Part shown: positions 8,285 through 15,846 of the stretch, piece after piece
Layout: the number at the start of each line of letters is the position of its first letter
Position numbering within the stretch: position 1 is the stretch's first letter
Source: Rubrobacter sp.
GTDB lineage: Bacteria; Actinomycetota; Rubrobacteria; Rubrobacterales; Rubrobacteraceae
Assembly (NCBI GenBank): GCA_013695475.1
Contig: JACDAJ010000040.1
Span: forward strand, 1 to 36,473
DNA: 36,473 nt
Direction: 5' to 3'
Made by a program: the position numbers and the translations under genes
Notes under the pieces: model-generated
Databases searched by the model: none
What the model was told of the DNA's origin: nothing
Seen by the model: the letters and a program-made list of their open reading frames with translations, nothing else

Positions 8285-8959
8285 TTGGCGTTTTGGGGAG
8301 ATTTGGGGGATCGCATAGTCGGCGCGCCGTCCATACTTTCGGCGGACTTCGCGCACCTCGCCGACGAGGTTCGGCGGGCGAGGGACGGCGGGGCCGAACT
8401 CGTCCACTTCGACGTGATGGACAACCACTTCGTCCCGAACCTCACCGTCGGGCCGATGGTCGCGGAGTCGCTCGTCAATGCGACCGACCTCCCGATTGAC
8501 GCGCACCTTCAAATGGATCGCCCGGACTCGCTCATCCTCGACTTCATAAAGGCCGGGGTCGCGAGCATCTCCGTCCAGCCCGAAACCGTGCGCCACCTCC
8601 ACCGGACTCTCGCCATGATCCGTGCCGGAGGCGTGGAGGCCGGAGCCGCCCTCACTCCGACGACCCGCCCCGAAACCCTCGAATATGCGATCCCGCACCT
8701 CGACTTCATCCTCGTCATGAGCGTGAACCCCGGCTTCGGCGGCCAGGATTTCATCCCCGAGATGGCCGACAAAGTTCGCCGCATAAAGGAGCTTTACGAC
8801 CTCCCCGTCCAAGTTGACGGTGGCATAACCGAGGCGACCGCCCCCCTCATGGTCGAGGCGGGGGCGCAAGTTTTGGTGGCGGGTTCCGCCGTTTACAAAG
8901 GAAACCCGGTGGATGAGATGCGGAAGATCATCGCGGCGGGGCGCGGAGCCTCCGGATAG
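8285..8959 (+). CDS. rpe: Ribulose-phosphate 3-epimerase
   Basis: 224-residue TIM-barrel enzyme interconverting ribulose-5-phosphate and xylulose-5-phosphate; ribulose-5-phosphate is also the RibB substrate made use of downstream. The start TTG 8285 lies 7 nt after GAGGAGGT (8270-8277) and gives an N-terminus leading into GAPSILSADFAHL; an ATG at 8278 is out of frame. Family marks: HFDVMDNHFVPNLTVGP with the metal-binding His/Asp, DAHLQM, MSVNPGFGGQDF, VDGGI and VAGSAVY. The His usually found in the FHPEA-type motif is replaced (ISVQPE). The gene ends 53 nt before the FMN riboswitch. Confidence 0.93.
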   Translation: MAFWGDLGDRIVGAPSILSADFAHLADEVRRARDGGAELVHFDVMDNHFVPNLTVGPMVAESLVNATDLPIDAHLQMDRPDSLILDFIKAGVASISVQPETVRHLHRTLAMIRAGGVEAGAALTPTTRPETLEYAIPHLDFILVMSVNPGFGGQDFIPEMADKVRRIKELYDLPVQVDGGITEATAPLMVEAGAQVLVAGSAVYKGNPVDEMRKIIAAGRGASG

Positions 8960-8971
8960 CTTCTCCGTTCC

Positions 8972-9000
8972 TTGCCGACGCATCTCGCGTATGGTACGTT
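8972..9000 (+). promoter_or_regulatory. Predicted promoter of the rib operon
   Basis: TTGCCG (8972-8977) and TACGTT (8995-9000) with 17-bp spacing lie just before the riboswitch, which would place the transcript start near 9007. The match is moderate; position relative to the aptamer is the main support. Confidence 0.4.
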
Positions 9001-9012
9001 CTCGATAGTCAA

Positions 9013-9160
9013 CTTTCGGGGGCGGGTGGAATTCCCGCACCGGCGGTGATCCCGACAAGGACGTACCTTTTCGGGAAGCCCGCGAACTCCGGTCGAACAG
9101 CCGGGGTTGAATCGGTGAGATTCCGATGCCGACGGTCATAGTCCGGATGGGAGAAAGAGG
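9013..9160 (+). promoter_or_regulatory. FMN riboswitch (RFN element)
   Basis: Conserved aptamer blocks appear in order: GGGGGCGGGTGGAATTCCCG, CACCGGCGGTGATC, AGCCCGCGA, TCGGTGAGATTCCGA, GCCGACGG and AGTCCGGATGGGAGAAAGAG. P1 can be closed by CTTTC (9013-9017) with GAAAG (9153-9157). The ribD ribosome-binding site (GAGAAAGAGG, 9151-9160) overlaps the 3' strand of P1. No terminator hairpin with a U-run lies between aptamer and ribD. Ligand binding is therefore likely to block translation initiation rather than transcription (inference). Confidence 0.95.
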
Positions 9161-9164
9161 AAAC

Positions 9165-10319
9165 GTGTCACGGGATTCCTTTATGGATCTCGCCCGCGAT
9201 CTTGCCGAACGCGGGCGTCTCACAGCAGCCCCAAACCCACTCGTGGGCGCAGCCATCGTGCGCGGCAACTCCGTCATAAGCGAGGGATGGCACGTCCGGC
9301 CCGGCACCGACCACGCCGAAGCGATGGCCCTCAAAAAAGCGGGCGGCAAAGCCCGAGGCGCGACGATGTACGTCACCCTCGAACCATGCAATTGCCACCA
9401 TTTCACCCCCGGCCCTTCGTGCGCGGAGGCGATTTTGAAGGCCGGGATCGAGCGTGTCGTCGTCGGACACCTCGACCCGAATCCGTGGATGAACGGCAAA
9501 AGCATCGGCATTCTCCGCGACGCCGGAGTCGAGGTCGAGGTCGCGCACGACTCGGCTTTCGACACGCAAAATGAACAATTTTTCTGGCGCATGCGGACGG
9601 GGCGGCCTTTCGTCCATTTGAAGATGGCGACGACTTTGGATGGGCGGATCGCCGCCGCCGGGGGCGACTCGAAGTGGGTGACGGGCGACGACTCCCGCCG
9701 CCGCGCCCACGAACTCCGCGCGGAGGCGGGAGCCGTCCTCGTCGGTGCGGGGACCGTCCGGGCCGACGACCCCACGCTCGACGCGCGGGATGTGGATGAG
9801 GAGCCGCCGCGCATCACCCGCGTCGTCCTCGATCCGAGGGTGACGACCTCGCCGGAGAGCCGGATCGCCCGCACCGCCGACGAGCTTCCGGCCGTCGTGT
9901 TCGCGGACCATAAATACCTCGACGGGCGGGAGAAGGGGCTTCGGAAGCGAGGGGTCGAGGTGGTCGGAGTTCCGGCGACGTGGCGCGGCCTCGACCTTCC
10001 GTTCGTATTGAATGAACTCGGGAGCCGGGATATTCGGGGTGTTCTCGTGGAGGGCGGGGGCGGGACGGCGCGGAGTTTCGTGGAGCGTCGGCTCGTCAAT
10101 AAAATGTCGCTCTTTTATGCGCCGAAGCTCATCGGGGCGGATGGGATACCCATGATCGGGGCTATGAGGATCTCGAAGATGGCCGAGGCTTTCAGGTTTT
10201 CGGTCGCGGATGTCGGGATGTTCGGCGACGACGTTTCCGTGACGCTTTATCCGAAGGACGAAGTCGAAAGTGACGATATCAACGAAGCGAAGGAGGAGCA
10301 TGTTCACCGGGCTGGTTGA
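9165..10319 (+). CDS. ribD: RibD: riboflavin deaminase/reductase
   Basis: Bifunctional enzyme for the second and third steps of riboflavin synthesis. Start GTG 9165 is chosen because it follows AGAGG by 4 nt at the end of the riboswitch; an in-frame ATG at 9126 would lie inside the aptamer. The N-terminal cytidine-deaminase-like domain shows NPLVGAAIV, zinc His in DHAEAMAL, and EPCNCHHFTPGPSCAEA, two residues longer between the zinc Cys than the common EPC-to-PPC spacing. The C-terminal reductase domain has LKMATTLDGRIA, VTGDDSRRRAHELR, GAGTVRADDP and VEGGGGTARSF. It overlaps ribE by 20 nt. Confidence 0.94.
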   Translation: MSRDSFMDLARDLAERGRLTAAPNPLVGAAIVRGNSVISEGWHVRPGTDHAEAMALKKAGGKARGATMYVTLEPCNCHHFTPGPSCAEAILKAGIERVVVGHLDPNPWMNGKSIGILRDAGVEVEVAHDSAFDTQNEQFFWRMRTGRPFVHLKMATTLDGRIAAAGGDSKWVTGDDSRRRAHELRAEAGAVLVGAGTVRADDPTLDARDVDEEPPRITRVVLDPRVTTSPESRIARTADELPAVVFADHKYLDGREKGLRKRGVEVVGVPATWRGLDLPFVLNELGSRDIRGVLVEGGGGTARSFVERRLVNKMSLFYAPKLIGADGIPMIGAMRISKMAEAFRFSVADVGMFGDDVSVTLYPKDEVESDDINEAKEEHVHRAG

Positions 10320-10920
10320 AGAAGCGGGCCGCGTCGAGAAGATCGAAGAGGGCGGCATGCTCCGCCTCGAAATCTCCGCGCCGATGGTTTCCTCGGATGT
10401 CTCCCTCGGCGACTCCGTCTCCGTGAACGGCGTTTGCCTCACCGTGAGCGAGGCTCGGGGCGACCGCCTTTCCTTCGACGCGATGGCCGAGACGCTCCGG
10501 CGAACCGCCCTCGGCGGTCTCGAAGTCGGGAGCTTCGTGAACCTCGAACGGGCGATGAGCGCGGAGAAGAGGTTCGGGGGGCATCTCGTTCAAGGACACG
10601 TGGATGGCGTGGGTGAAGTCCTCGGCGTGGTGCCGGAGGGCGGCGCGGAGATGTGGGAGTTCGCCGCATCCGAGGCCGTGCTTCGGTACACCGTCGAGAA
10701 GGGGAGCATATGCGTGGACGGCATAAGTTTGACCGTCGTGGCGGTGAGGGATGACTCGTTCACCGTCTCGATCCTTCCTCACACGAGGGGGGCGACGAAC
10801 CTGAAATCGCTTCGTGTCGGGGATGTCGTGAACCTCGAGGCGGATGTGATCGGCAAATATGTCGAGAAGCTCGTGGGGCCGCACATCGGGAATTTTTTGA
10901 TTGAAAGACAAAGCGTATGA
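10300..10920 (+). CDS. ribE: Riboflavin synthase alpha chain
   Basis: 206-residue enzyme that dismutates two lumazine molecules to riboflavin. Start ATG 10300 follows AAGGAGG and gives the classic MFTGLVEE opening. Two lumazine-binding repeats are visible: SVNGVCLTV with ERAMSAEKRFGGHLVQGHVDG, and CVDGISLTV with ILPHT and KYVEKL. The 5' end lies inside ribD in another frame and the 3' end overlaps ribBA or its upstream ATG, so it sits in a tightly coupled operon under the FMN riboswitch. Confidence 0.95.
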   Translation: MFTGLVEEAGRVEKIEEGGMLRLEISAPMVSSDVSLGDSVSVNGVCLTVSEARGDRLSFDAMAETLRRTALGGLEVGSFVNLERAMSAEKRFGGHLVQGHVDGVGEVLGVVPEGGAEMWEFAASEAVLRYTVEKGSICVDGISLTVVAVRDDSFTVSILPHTRGATNLKSLRVGDVVNLEADVIGKYVEKLVGPHIGNFLIERQSV

Positions 10921-10940
10921 TGAATTCGAGAGGAGAAAGC

Positions 10941-12146
10941 ATGGAGCCGTTCAGTCCCATCGAGGAGATTTTGGAGGACGTGAGGGCCGGGAAGATGGTC
11001 ATCGTGTGCGACGATGAGGACCGCGAGAACGAGGGCGACATCACCGTCGCCGCCGAGCTTGTGACGGGCGAGCAAATAAACTTCATGGCGACGTATGCTC
11101 GCGGCCTCATATGTCTCCCGATGGACGGGGAGATCATTGACAAGCTCGACATCCCGCCGATGGCCCGCCACAACACGGAGCCTCTCGGGACGGCGTTCAC
11201 CGCGTCCATCGAGGCGAGGGAGGGATGCACGACGGGGATTTCGGTCGCGGACCGGGCGCACACGTGCCGCGTCGCCGTCGCCGAGGAGACCGGGCCGGAC
11301 GACCTCGTGATGCCGGGGCATATGTTTCCGCTCCGGGCGCAGCCGAACGGCGTCCTCGACCGGACGGGGCAGACGGAGGGGGCCGTGGATCTCGCGTGCC
11401 TCGCCGGGCTGAAACCCGCCGGGGTCATATGCGAAATCATGAAAGAGGACGGCACGATGGCTCGCGTCCCCGACCTCGCGGAGTTCTCGGAGAAGCACGA
11501 CATAAAAATGGTAACCGTCCAGCAAATCATAGATTACCGCCACGCCACCGAGACGAGCGTGAAGTGCGCCGCCGAGACGCGCCTCCCGACGCCGTTCGGG
11601 GAGTTCCGGGTTCGGGCGTATGAGAACGACACGAACGAACTCACCGACCTCGCCATGATCGTCGGCGAGCCGGAGGGGAAGGACGACGTCCTCGTCCGCG
11701 TCCACTCGGCGTGCTTGACGGGAGATGCGCTCCATTCGCTCCGGTGTGATTGCGGGGAGCAATTGGAGGCGGCCATGATCCGGATCGCCGAAGAGGGCGA
11801 AGGGGTCATCGTATACATGCAGCAAGAAGGCCGCGGCATCGGCCTCCTCAACAAAATGAAGGCATACCATCTCCAGGATGAGGGACTCGACACGGTGGAG
11901 GCGAACCAGGAGCTCGGCCTCGCCCCCGACGTGCGCGACTATGGCATCGGGGCGCAAATCCTCGGCGATTTGGAGATAGAAAAAGTCCGGCTCCTCACGA
12001 ACAATCTCGCCAAAGTCGTCGGGCTGAAAGGTTTCGGGGTCGAGGTTTCGGAGAGGGTCGGCATCGAGGTCACGCCGAACGGATACAACGAGCGGTACCT
12101 CCGGACGAAGCGCGACAAGATGAACCACATTTTGAAAGAGGTGTGA
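10941..12146 (+). CDS. ribBA: RibBA: DHBP synthase/GTP cyclohydrolase II
   Basis: Bifunctional enzyme supplying both riboflavin precursors: RibB makes dihydroxybutanone phosphate from ribulose-5-phosphate and RibA opens GTP. I use ATG 10941, preceded by AGGAG at 5 nt; an ATG at 10917 overlaps the ribE stop and would add 8 residues. The RibB half contains [22 protein letters not shown] and the GCTTGIS region. The RibA half has zinc Cys in HSACLTGD and LRCDCG, then [20 protein letters not shown] and [13 protein letters not shown]. Length (401 aa) is normal. The stop shares a base with the ribH ATG (TGATG). Confidence 0.95.
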   Translation: MEPFSPIEEILEDVRAGKMVIVCDDEDRENEGDITVAAELVTGEQINFMATYARGLICLPMDGEIIDKLDIPPMARHNTEPLGTAFTASIEAREGCTTGISVADRAHTCRVAVAEETGPDDLVMPGHMFPLRAQPNGVLDRTGQTEGAVDLACLAGLKPAGVICEIMKEDGTMARVPDLAEFSEKHDIKMVTVQQIIDYRHATETSVKCAAETRLPTPFGEFRVRAYENDTNELTDLAMIVGEPEGKDDVLVRVHSACLTGDALHSLRCDCGEQLEAAMIRIAEEGEGVIVYMQQEGRGIGLLNKMKAYHLQDEGLDTVEANQELGLAPDVRDYGIGAQILGDLEIEKVRLLTNNLAKVVGLKGFGVEVSERVGIEVTPNGYNERYLRTKRDKMNHILKEV

Positions 12147-12658
12147 TGGATCGGGTAAACCGAGTGAACCACATCGAAGGGAATCTCTCCGCCGAGGGGA
12201 GATCCTTCGGCGTCGTGGCGGCTCGTTTCAACGACTTCATTGTGAAGCCGCTCCTCGAAGGCTCGTTGGAGGCAATCGAACGCCACGGTGGAGATTTGAG
12301 TTCGGTGGATGTGGCATGGGTTCCGGGGGCGCACGAAATACCACTCGCCGCGAAGAAGATGGCTTCGTCGGGGCGATACGATGCGGTGATCTGCCTCGGA
12401 ACCGTCATCCGGGGCGCGACCGCCCACTTCGATTATGTGGCCGGGGGGGCGGCGAACGGCATCGTCTCCGCCTCGCTCGAGACGGATGTCCCGGTCATAT
12501 TCGGGGTCATAACGACGGAGAACATCGAGCAAGCCATCGAGCGAGCCGGGACGAAGCTCGGGAACAAAGGCTTCGAGGCGGCGGCGGCGGCCATCGAGAT
12601 GGCGAGTCTGGGATCGAAATTAGCCGACAGCCGACAGCCGACAGCCGCCGATAAATAG
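12146..12658 (+). CDS. ribH: 6,7-dimethyl-8-ribityllumazine synthase
   Basis: 170-residue lumazine synthase. Start ATG 12146 overlaps the ribBA stop and follows AGAGGTG. Motifs: [51 protein letters not shown] with the catalytic His, and [16 protein letters not shown]. The usual GAFE is GAHE here. The last residues ([10 protein letters not shown]) extend past the domain and are encoded by an AGCCGAC heptamer repeat that runs into the stop, so the tail is probably a recent low-complexity extension. Last gene of the riboflavin operon. Confidence 0.95.
   Translation: MDRVNRVNHIEGNLSAEGRSFGVVAARFNDFIVKPLLEGSLEAIERHGGDLSSVDVAWVPGAHEIPLAAKKMASSGRYDAVICLGTVIRGATAHFDYVAGGAANGIVSASLETDVPVIFGVITTENIEQAIERAGTKLGNKGFEAAAAAIEMASLGSKLADSRQPTAADK
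12622..12647 (+). repeat. AGCCGAC heptamer repeat in the ribH 3' end
   Basis: Three exact AGCCGAC copies (12622-12642) plus AGCCG. It codes for the ribH tail. Related GACGGCT/AGCCGTC pieces occur at 12913 and 35056, in intergenic DNA. Confidence 0.8.
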
Positions 12659-12876
12659 CTTTCAGCCGTCGTGGAACGGGCGGGCTTCGCCTTTGGATCG
12701 TCGGGCTTGAGACATTCGAGTGCGGTATGGTGCCGGGTTTGGTTCGAGGATCCCGCATTCGAATCGAGAAGACATTCCGGCGCGTCTCCACGACCGGGAG
12801 GCATCGGATGCGGAACCCTTCACGCGAACCCTTTATGAGTGCCGACCGCGTCCCACCCATCGTCGAGCGGCAAAGA
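12659..12876. other. Intergenic stretch after ribH
   Basis: About 220 bp before the terminator. No supported gene; reading frames crossing it have no ribosome-binding site or recognisable product. Confidence 0.5.
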
Positions 12877-12911
12877 GAAAGCCACCCGTCAAAGGGTGGC
12901 TTTCCTTTTTT
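12877..12911 (+). terminator. Rho-independent terminator of the rib operon
   Basis: An 11-bp perfect stem (GAAAGCCACCC at 12877-12887 with GGGTGGCTTTC at 12894-12904, 6-nt loop) is followed by CTTTTTT. It faces the converging rpmB gene; the opposite strand has only a weak U-run, so bidirectional use is possible but less sure. Confidence 0.9.
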
Positions 12912-12939
12912 GCTGACGGCTAAAAGCCAATCGCTAAAG

Positions 12940-13161
12940 CTACGCGCTCTCCGCGACGGGGGCGGGGACTCGCTGCGCTTTCGTGACTTTGAACGCCTTC
13001 AGGCACGAGGTGCATACCCACGCGCGCTTCGTGGTCGGGCCTTCTTGGATGCGGACTTTCTGGAGGTTCGGGTTTCGGCGGCGGCGCGTCGCCCTCAGCG
13101 AGTGGCTTCTCGCGTTGCCGAAATCCGGTCTCTTCCCGCACGAATAACAGACTTTCGCCAT
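12940..13161 (-). CDS. rpmB: 50S ribosomal protein L28, zinc form
   Basis: 73-residue protein opening MAKVCYSCGKRPDFGNARSH, with the typical RRRRNPNLQKVRI core and a second Cys pair CTSC. The CxxC...CxxC set marks the zinc-binding form. The C-terminus (VTKAQRVPAPVAESA) is about 10 residues longer than usual. The start ATG follows GGAGAG. It is transcribed divergently from fakA, an rpmB-fakA-recG neighbourhood familiar in Firmicutes and actinobacteria. Confidence 0.95.
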   Translation of the reverse strand: MAKVCYSCGKRPDFGNARSHSLRATRRRRNPNLQKVRIQEGPTTKRAWVCTSCLKAFKVTKAQRVPAPVAESA

Positions 13162-13338
13162 TGAACTCTCCTATGCTACGATACCGATCAAATTTACCGA
13201 CCGGAGCGGACGATTCTCGCCCTCCGGCACCGACGGGAGATTGTACCAGATCACCGAAAACCGAAATAGAGCCGGACGAGACTGTGTGTTCATAGTCGCA
13301 CGGAAAGGGATCGAGACGAACGTGGGAGGTGTGTCGCC

Positions 13339-14943
13339 ATGACCATAAAGATGGCCTTCATAGTCGCGGCGGCGCACGCCGCGCTGAAAGCGCAAGCCAC
13401 GAAAATAAACGCCCTCAACGTGTACCCCGTCCCCGACGGAGACACCGGCACGAACATGCTCCTCACCCTCGAATCCATCCTGAAAGAGACGAAGAGCAAA
13501 TCGTACGAGAGCGTCGAAACCGCCGTGAAAGCCGGAGCGCGTGCCGCCCTCATGGGGGCGCGAGGCAACTCCGGCGTCATCCTCTCGCAAATGATCCGTG
13601 GCGGATGCGAAGTCCTCGCCAAACGCGCCACCTTCACCGCCGAAGACTTCGCCGACGCACTCGACGGCGCGCGCGAACGAGCATATTCCTCGACCCGCGA
13701 ACCCGTCGAAGGCACGATGCTCACCGTCATAAAAGACGCCGCGACCGCCGCCCGCGAAGCCCTCAAAGTGAAAGGCTCCGACCTCCCCTCCGTCGTGAAG
13801 GCGGCGGCGAAAGAAGCCCACGCCTCCGTGAAACGCACGCCCCAAAAACTCGCCGTTCTCAAAGACGCGGGGGTTGTGGACGCGGGCGGACTCGGTGTCG
13901 CCGTGATCCTCGACGGACTCCATGCGTGTCTGAGCGGGCAAAAAATAGAAGACGCGCCGATCGAGGACTTGGAGGAAGCAAACGCTCTCCCCGACCTCGA
14001 TGCGATCCACGCGAACGAAGAGGCGTGGGGATATTGCACGGAGTTCATCGTGACGGGATTCTCGGGGGACGCGGAGGAGTTCGAGGAGGAGATCCACAAC
14101 TCCGGCAAAAGCGTCCTCGTCATCTCCGACGACGACCTCGTGAAGGTGCATTTGCATACGCAAAACCCCGGCGGCGCGCTCGCATACGCGGGCGGCTTCG
14201 GTCGCCTCATGGGCGTGAAAATTGACGACATGGAAGCGCAAGTCGAATATCGCACCGGAGTGTCGGAAGAGTCGAGAGAGTCTCCTCCGACGAACCTCGC
14301 GGTCGTCGCGGCGAGCCGGGGCGACGGGAGCCGGGAATTGTTCGAGGCGATGGGCGCGGCGGTCATCGAGGGCGGGCAAGGCGCGAACCCGAGCGCGAAC
14401 GACTTCGCCCGCGCCGTGGAGGAAACGGGGGCCGAATCCGTCATCCTCCTTCCGAACAACAAAAACATCGTTCCGACCGCCGAGCAAGTCGGGGAGCTTG
14501 TGGAGGCCGATGTATACGTCGTCCCGACGAAGACCATCGCCTCCGGCCTCTCGGTCATGGTCGGCTTCGACGCGGAGGGCGAGGCGGATGAGGTCGTCGA
14601 GGAGATGGTGGAGATTTGCTCCCATCTCAAAGCGGCGGAGATCACATACGCCGTCCGGGACGCGAACGTGAACGGGCGCGAGGTTCCCGACGGGGCGTGC
14701 ATCGGCATCCTCGACGGGGAGCTTGTGTCGGTCGAGGAGAGCGTGGAGGGCGCGGCCCTCGAAGTCGCAGAAACAATGCTCTCGGACGGGGCGGACATCG
14801 TGACTTTGCTTCGCGGCGAAGGCATGGAGGACGGCGAACTCGACCGGATCGTGGCCGGAATCGAAAACATTGACGAAGACATCGAGGTGGATGTGAGAGA
14901 CGGGGGACAGCCTTTGTATCCTTTGCAAATGGTGGCCGAATGA
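13339..14943 (+). CDS. fakA: FakA/YloV-type DAK-family fatty acid kinase subunit
   Basis: 534-residue protein with an N-terminal DAK (Dak2/DhaL) kinase domain: NALNVYPVPDGDTGTNM, LMGARGNSGVILSQ and AGVVDAGGLGV. A middle/C-terminal region follows from AWGYCTEFIVTG, with VHLHTQNPG and a second domain (LAVVAASRGDGSRELFEAMG, LLPNNKNIV). In Staphylococcus, FakA phosphorylates fatty acids bound to DegV-fold FakB, feeding PlsX/PlsY. Here the DegV gene follows with an ATGA overlap, which supports that role. Start ATG 13339 follows GGGAGG. The N-terminus is somewhat shorter than in many homologues. Confidence 0.9.
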   Translation: MTIKMAFIVAAAHAALKAQATKINALNVYPVPDGDTGTNMLLTLESILKETKSKSYESVETAVKAGARAALMGARGNSGVILSQMIRGGCEVLAKRATFTAEDFADALDGARERAYSSTREPVEGTMLTVIKDAATAAREALKVKGSDLPSVVKAAAKEAHASVKRTPQKLAVLKDAGVVDAGGLGVAVILDGLHACLSGQKIEDAPIEDLEEANALPDLDAIHANEEAWGYCTEFIVTGFSGDAEEFEEEIHNSGKSVLVISDDDLVKVHLHTQNPGGALAYAGGFGRLMGVKIDDMEAQVEYRTGVSEESRESPPTNLAVVAASRGDGSRELFEAMGAAVIEGGQGANPSANDFARAVEETGAESVILLPNNKNIVPTAEQVGELVEADVYVVPTKTIASGLSVMVGFDAEGEADEVVEEMVEICSHLKAAEITYAVRDANVNGREVPDGACIGILDGELVSVEESVEGAALEVAETMLSDGADIVTLLRGEGMEDGELDRIVAGIENIDEDIEVDVRDGGQPLYPLQMVAE

Positions 14944-15755
14944 CGACGGCCATCGTGACCGATTCGACGACGAGCCTCATGCCGGGCATGCTCGACCGCC
15001 CGGACGTCCGCATCGTCCCGCTCACCTTCCATTTCGGGGCCGAGGAAAGCTATCTCGACAAAGTCGAACTCTCGAACGCGGAATTCTACGAGCGTCTCCG
15101 CGACTCCGACGAGTTCCCGACGACTTCGCAGCCGTCGGCGGGAGCGTTCGTCGAGGCGTACGAGGAACTCGATGCGTACGACGACATCCTCGTTCTCACG
15201 CTGTCTTCCAAACTCAGTGGGACGTATGAGTCGGCGACGACGGCGGCGGGAATGGTCGAGCGTCCCGTCGAGGTCGTGGATATGATGAACGCGGAGATCG
15301 GCTCCGGCCTCATCCTCCGCGAAGCCGTCCGCGTCATTGACGACGGCGGCGAGTTCCGCGACGCGAAGCGGGCCGCCGAAGCCGCCGCGAAGAAGACGGA
15401 CATATATTTCGCCGTCGGGACACTTGAATATTTGGCGAAGAGCGGGAGAATCGGACGCGCTCAAAAATTATTCGGAACCGCGCTCGACATAAAACCCGTC
15501 CTCACTTTGGATGACGGGGAGGTCGTCCCGTACAAGCGCGTGCGGGGCCGGAAGCGGCAAATGAACACGATCGTCGAGGATCTCAAACCCGCCGTCGAAG
15601 CCGGGAAAACGCTTTTTTTCGGCCATGTGGACACGCCGGAGTCCGTCTCCGAACTCGCCGAGAGGCTCGGCGTGGAAGAGGAGCTTGTGTCGGAGATCGG
15701 GGGCGTCGTCGGATGCCACATCGGGCCGGGGACGTATGGGGTCGCCTGTCTGTGA
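14940..15755 (+). CDS. degV: DegV-family fatty-acid-binding protein (FakB-like)
   Basis: 271-residue DegV-fold protein: opening MTTAIVTDSTTSLMPGML, then SQPSAGAFVEAYEEL, LTLSSKLSGTYESATTAA, GTLEYLAKSGRIG and HIGPGTYGVACL. The family binds a fatty acid, presenting the carboxylate to FakA. Translationally coupled to fakA (ATGA). The pair sits upstream of plsX and the fab genes, consistent with incorporation of exogenous fatty acids into phospholipid. Which fatty acid is bound cannot be told from sequence. Confidence 0.92.
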   Translation: MTTAIVTDSTTSLMPGMLDRPDVRIVPLTFHFGAEESYLDKVELSNAEFYERLRDSDEFPTTSQPSAGAFVEAYEELDAYDDILVLTLSSKLSGTYESATTAAGMVERPVEVVDMMNAEIGSGLILREAVRVIDDGGEFRDAKRAAEAAAKKTDIYFAVGTLEYLAKSGRIGRAQKLFGTALDIKPVLTLDDGEVVPYKRVRGRKRQMNTIVEDLKPAVEAGKTLFFGHVDTPESVSELAERLGVEEELVSEIGGVVGCHIGPGTYGVACL

Positions 15756-15782
15756 GGCGGCTTCGTGGGCGGCTTCGCCGCC

Positions 15783-15846
15783 GTTATTGGTTGGTCGCTC
15801 CGCTCCCGGTTTTTGCCAATAACCGGAGCGACCGAAGGGAGCGACC
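15783..15846 (+). promoter_or_regulatory. recG leader with competing hairpins
   Basis: GTTATTGG (15783-15790) pairs with CCAATAAC (15816-15823). GGTCGCTCCG (15793-15802) pairs with CGGAGCGACC (15824-15833) or, over 9 bp, with GGAGCGACC (15838-15846), which covers the recG ribosome-binding site and abuts its GTG. The pairings cannot all form at once, so the leader could switch recG translation. A separate GGCGGC-TTC-GCCGCC hairpin lies just upstream (15774-15788), overlapping the first arm. Confidence 0.45.

Noticed and set aside
9126-9164. Earlier ATG for ribD at 9126
   Set aside because: It lies inside conserved FMN aptamer sequence; the GTG at 9165 has a ribosome-binding site at proper spacing.
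13290-15464. Very long minus-strand frame antisense to fakA-degV
   Set aside because: Shadow frame of two well-identified genes; its composition is Ser/Arg/Pro-rich noise.
15783-15833. H-type pseudoknot in the recG leader
   Set aside because: The third loop would have zero nucleotides to cross an 8-bp stem, which is not feasible; competing hairpins are more likely.
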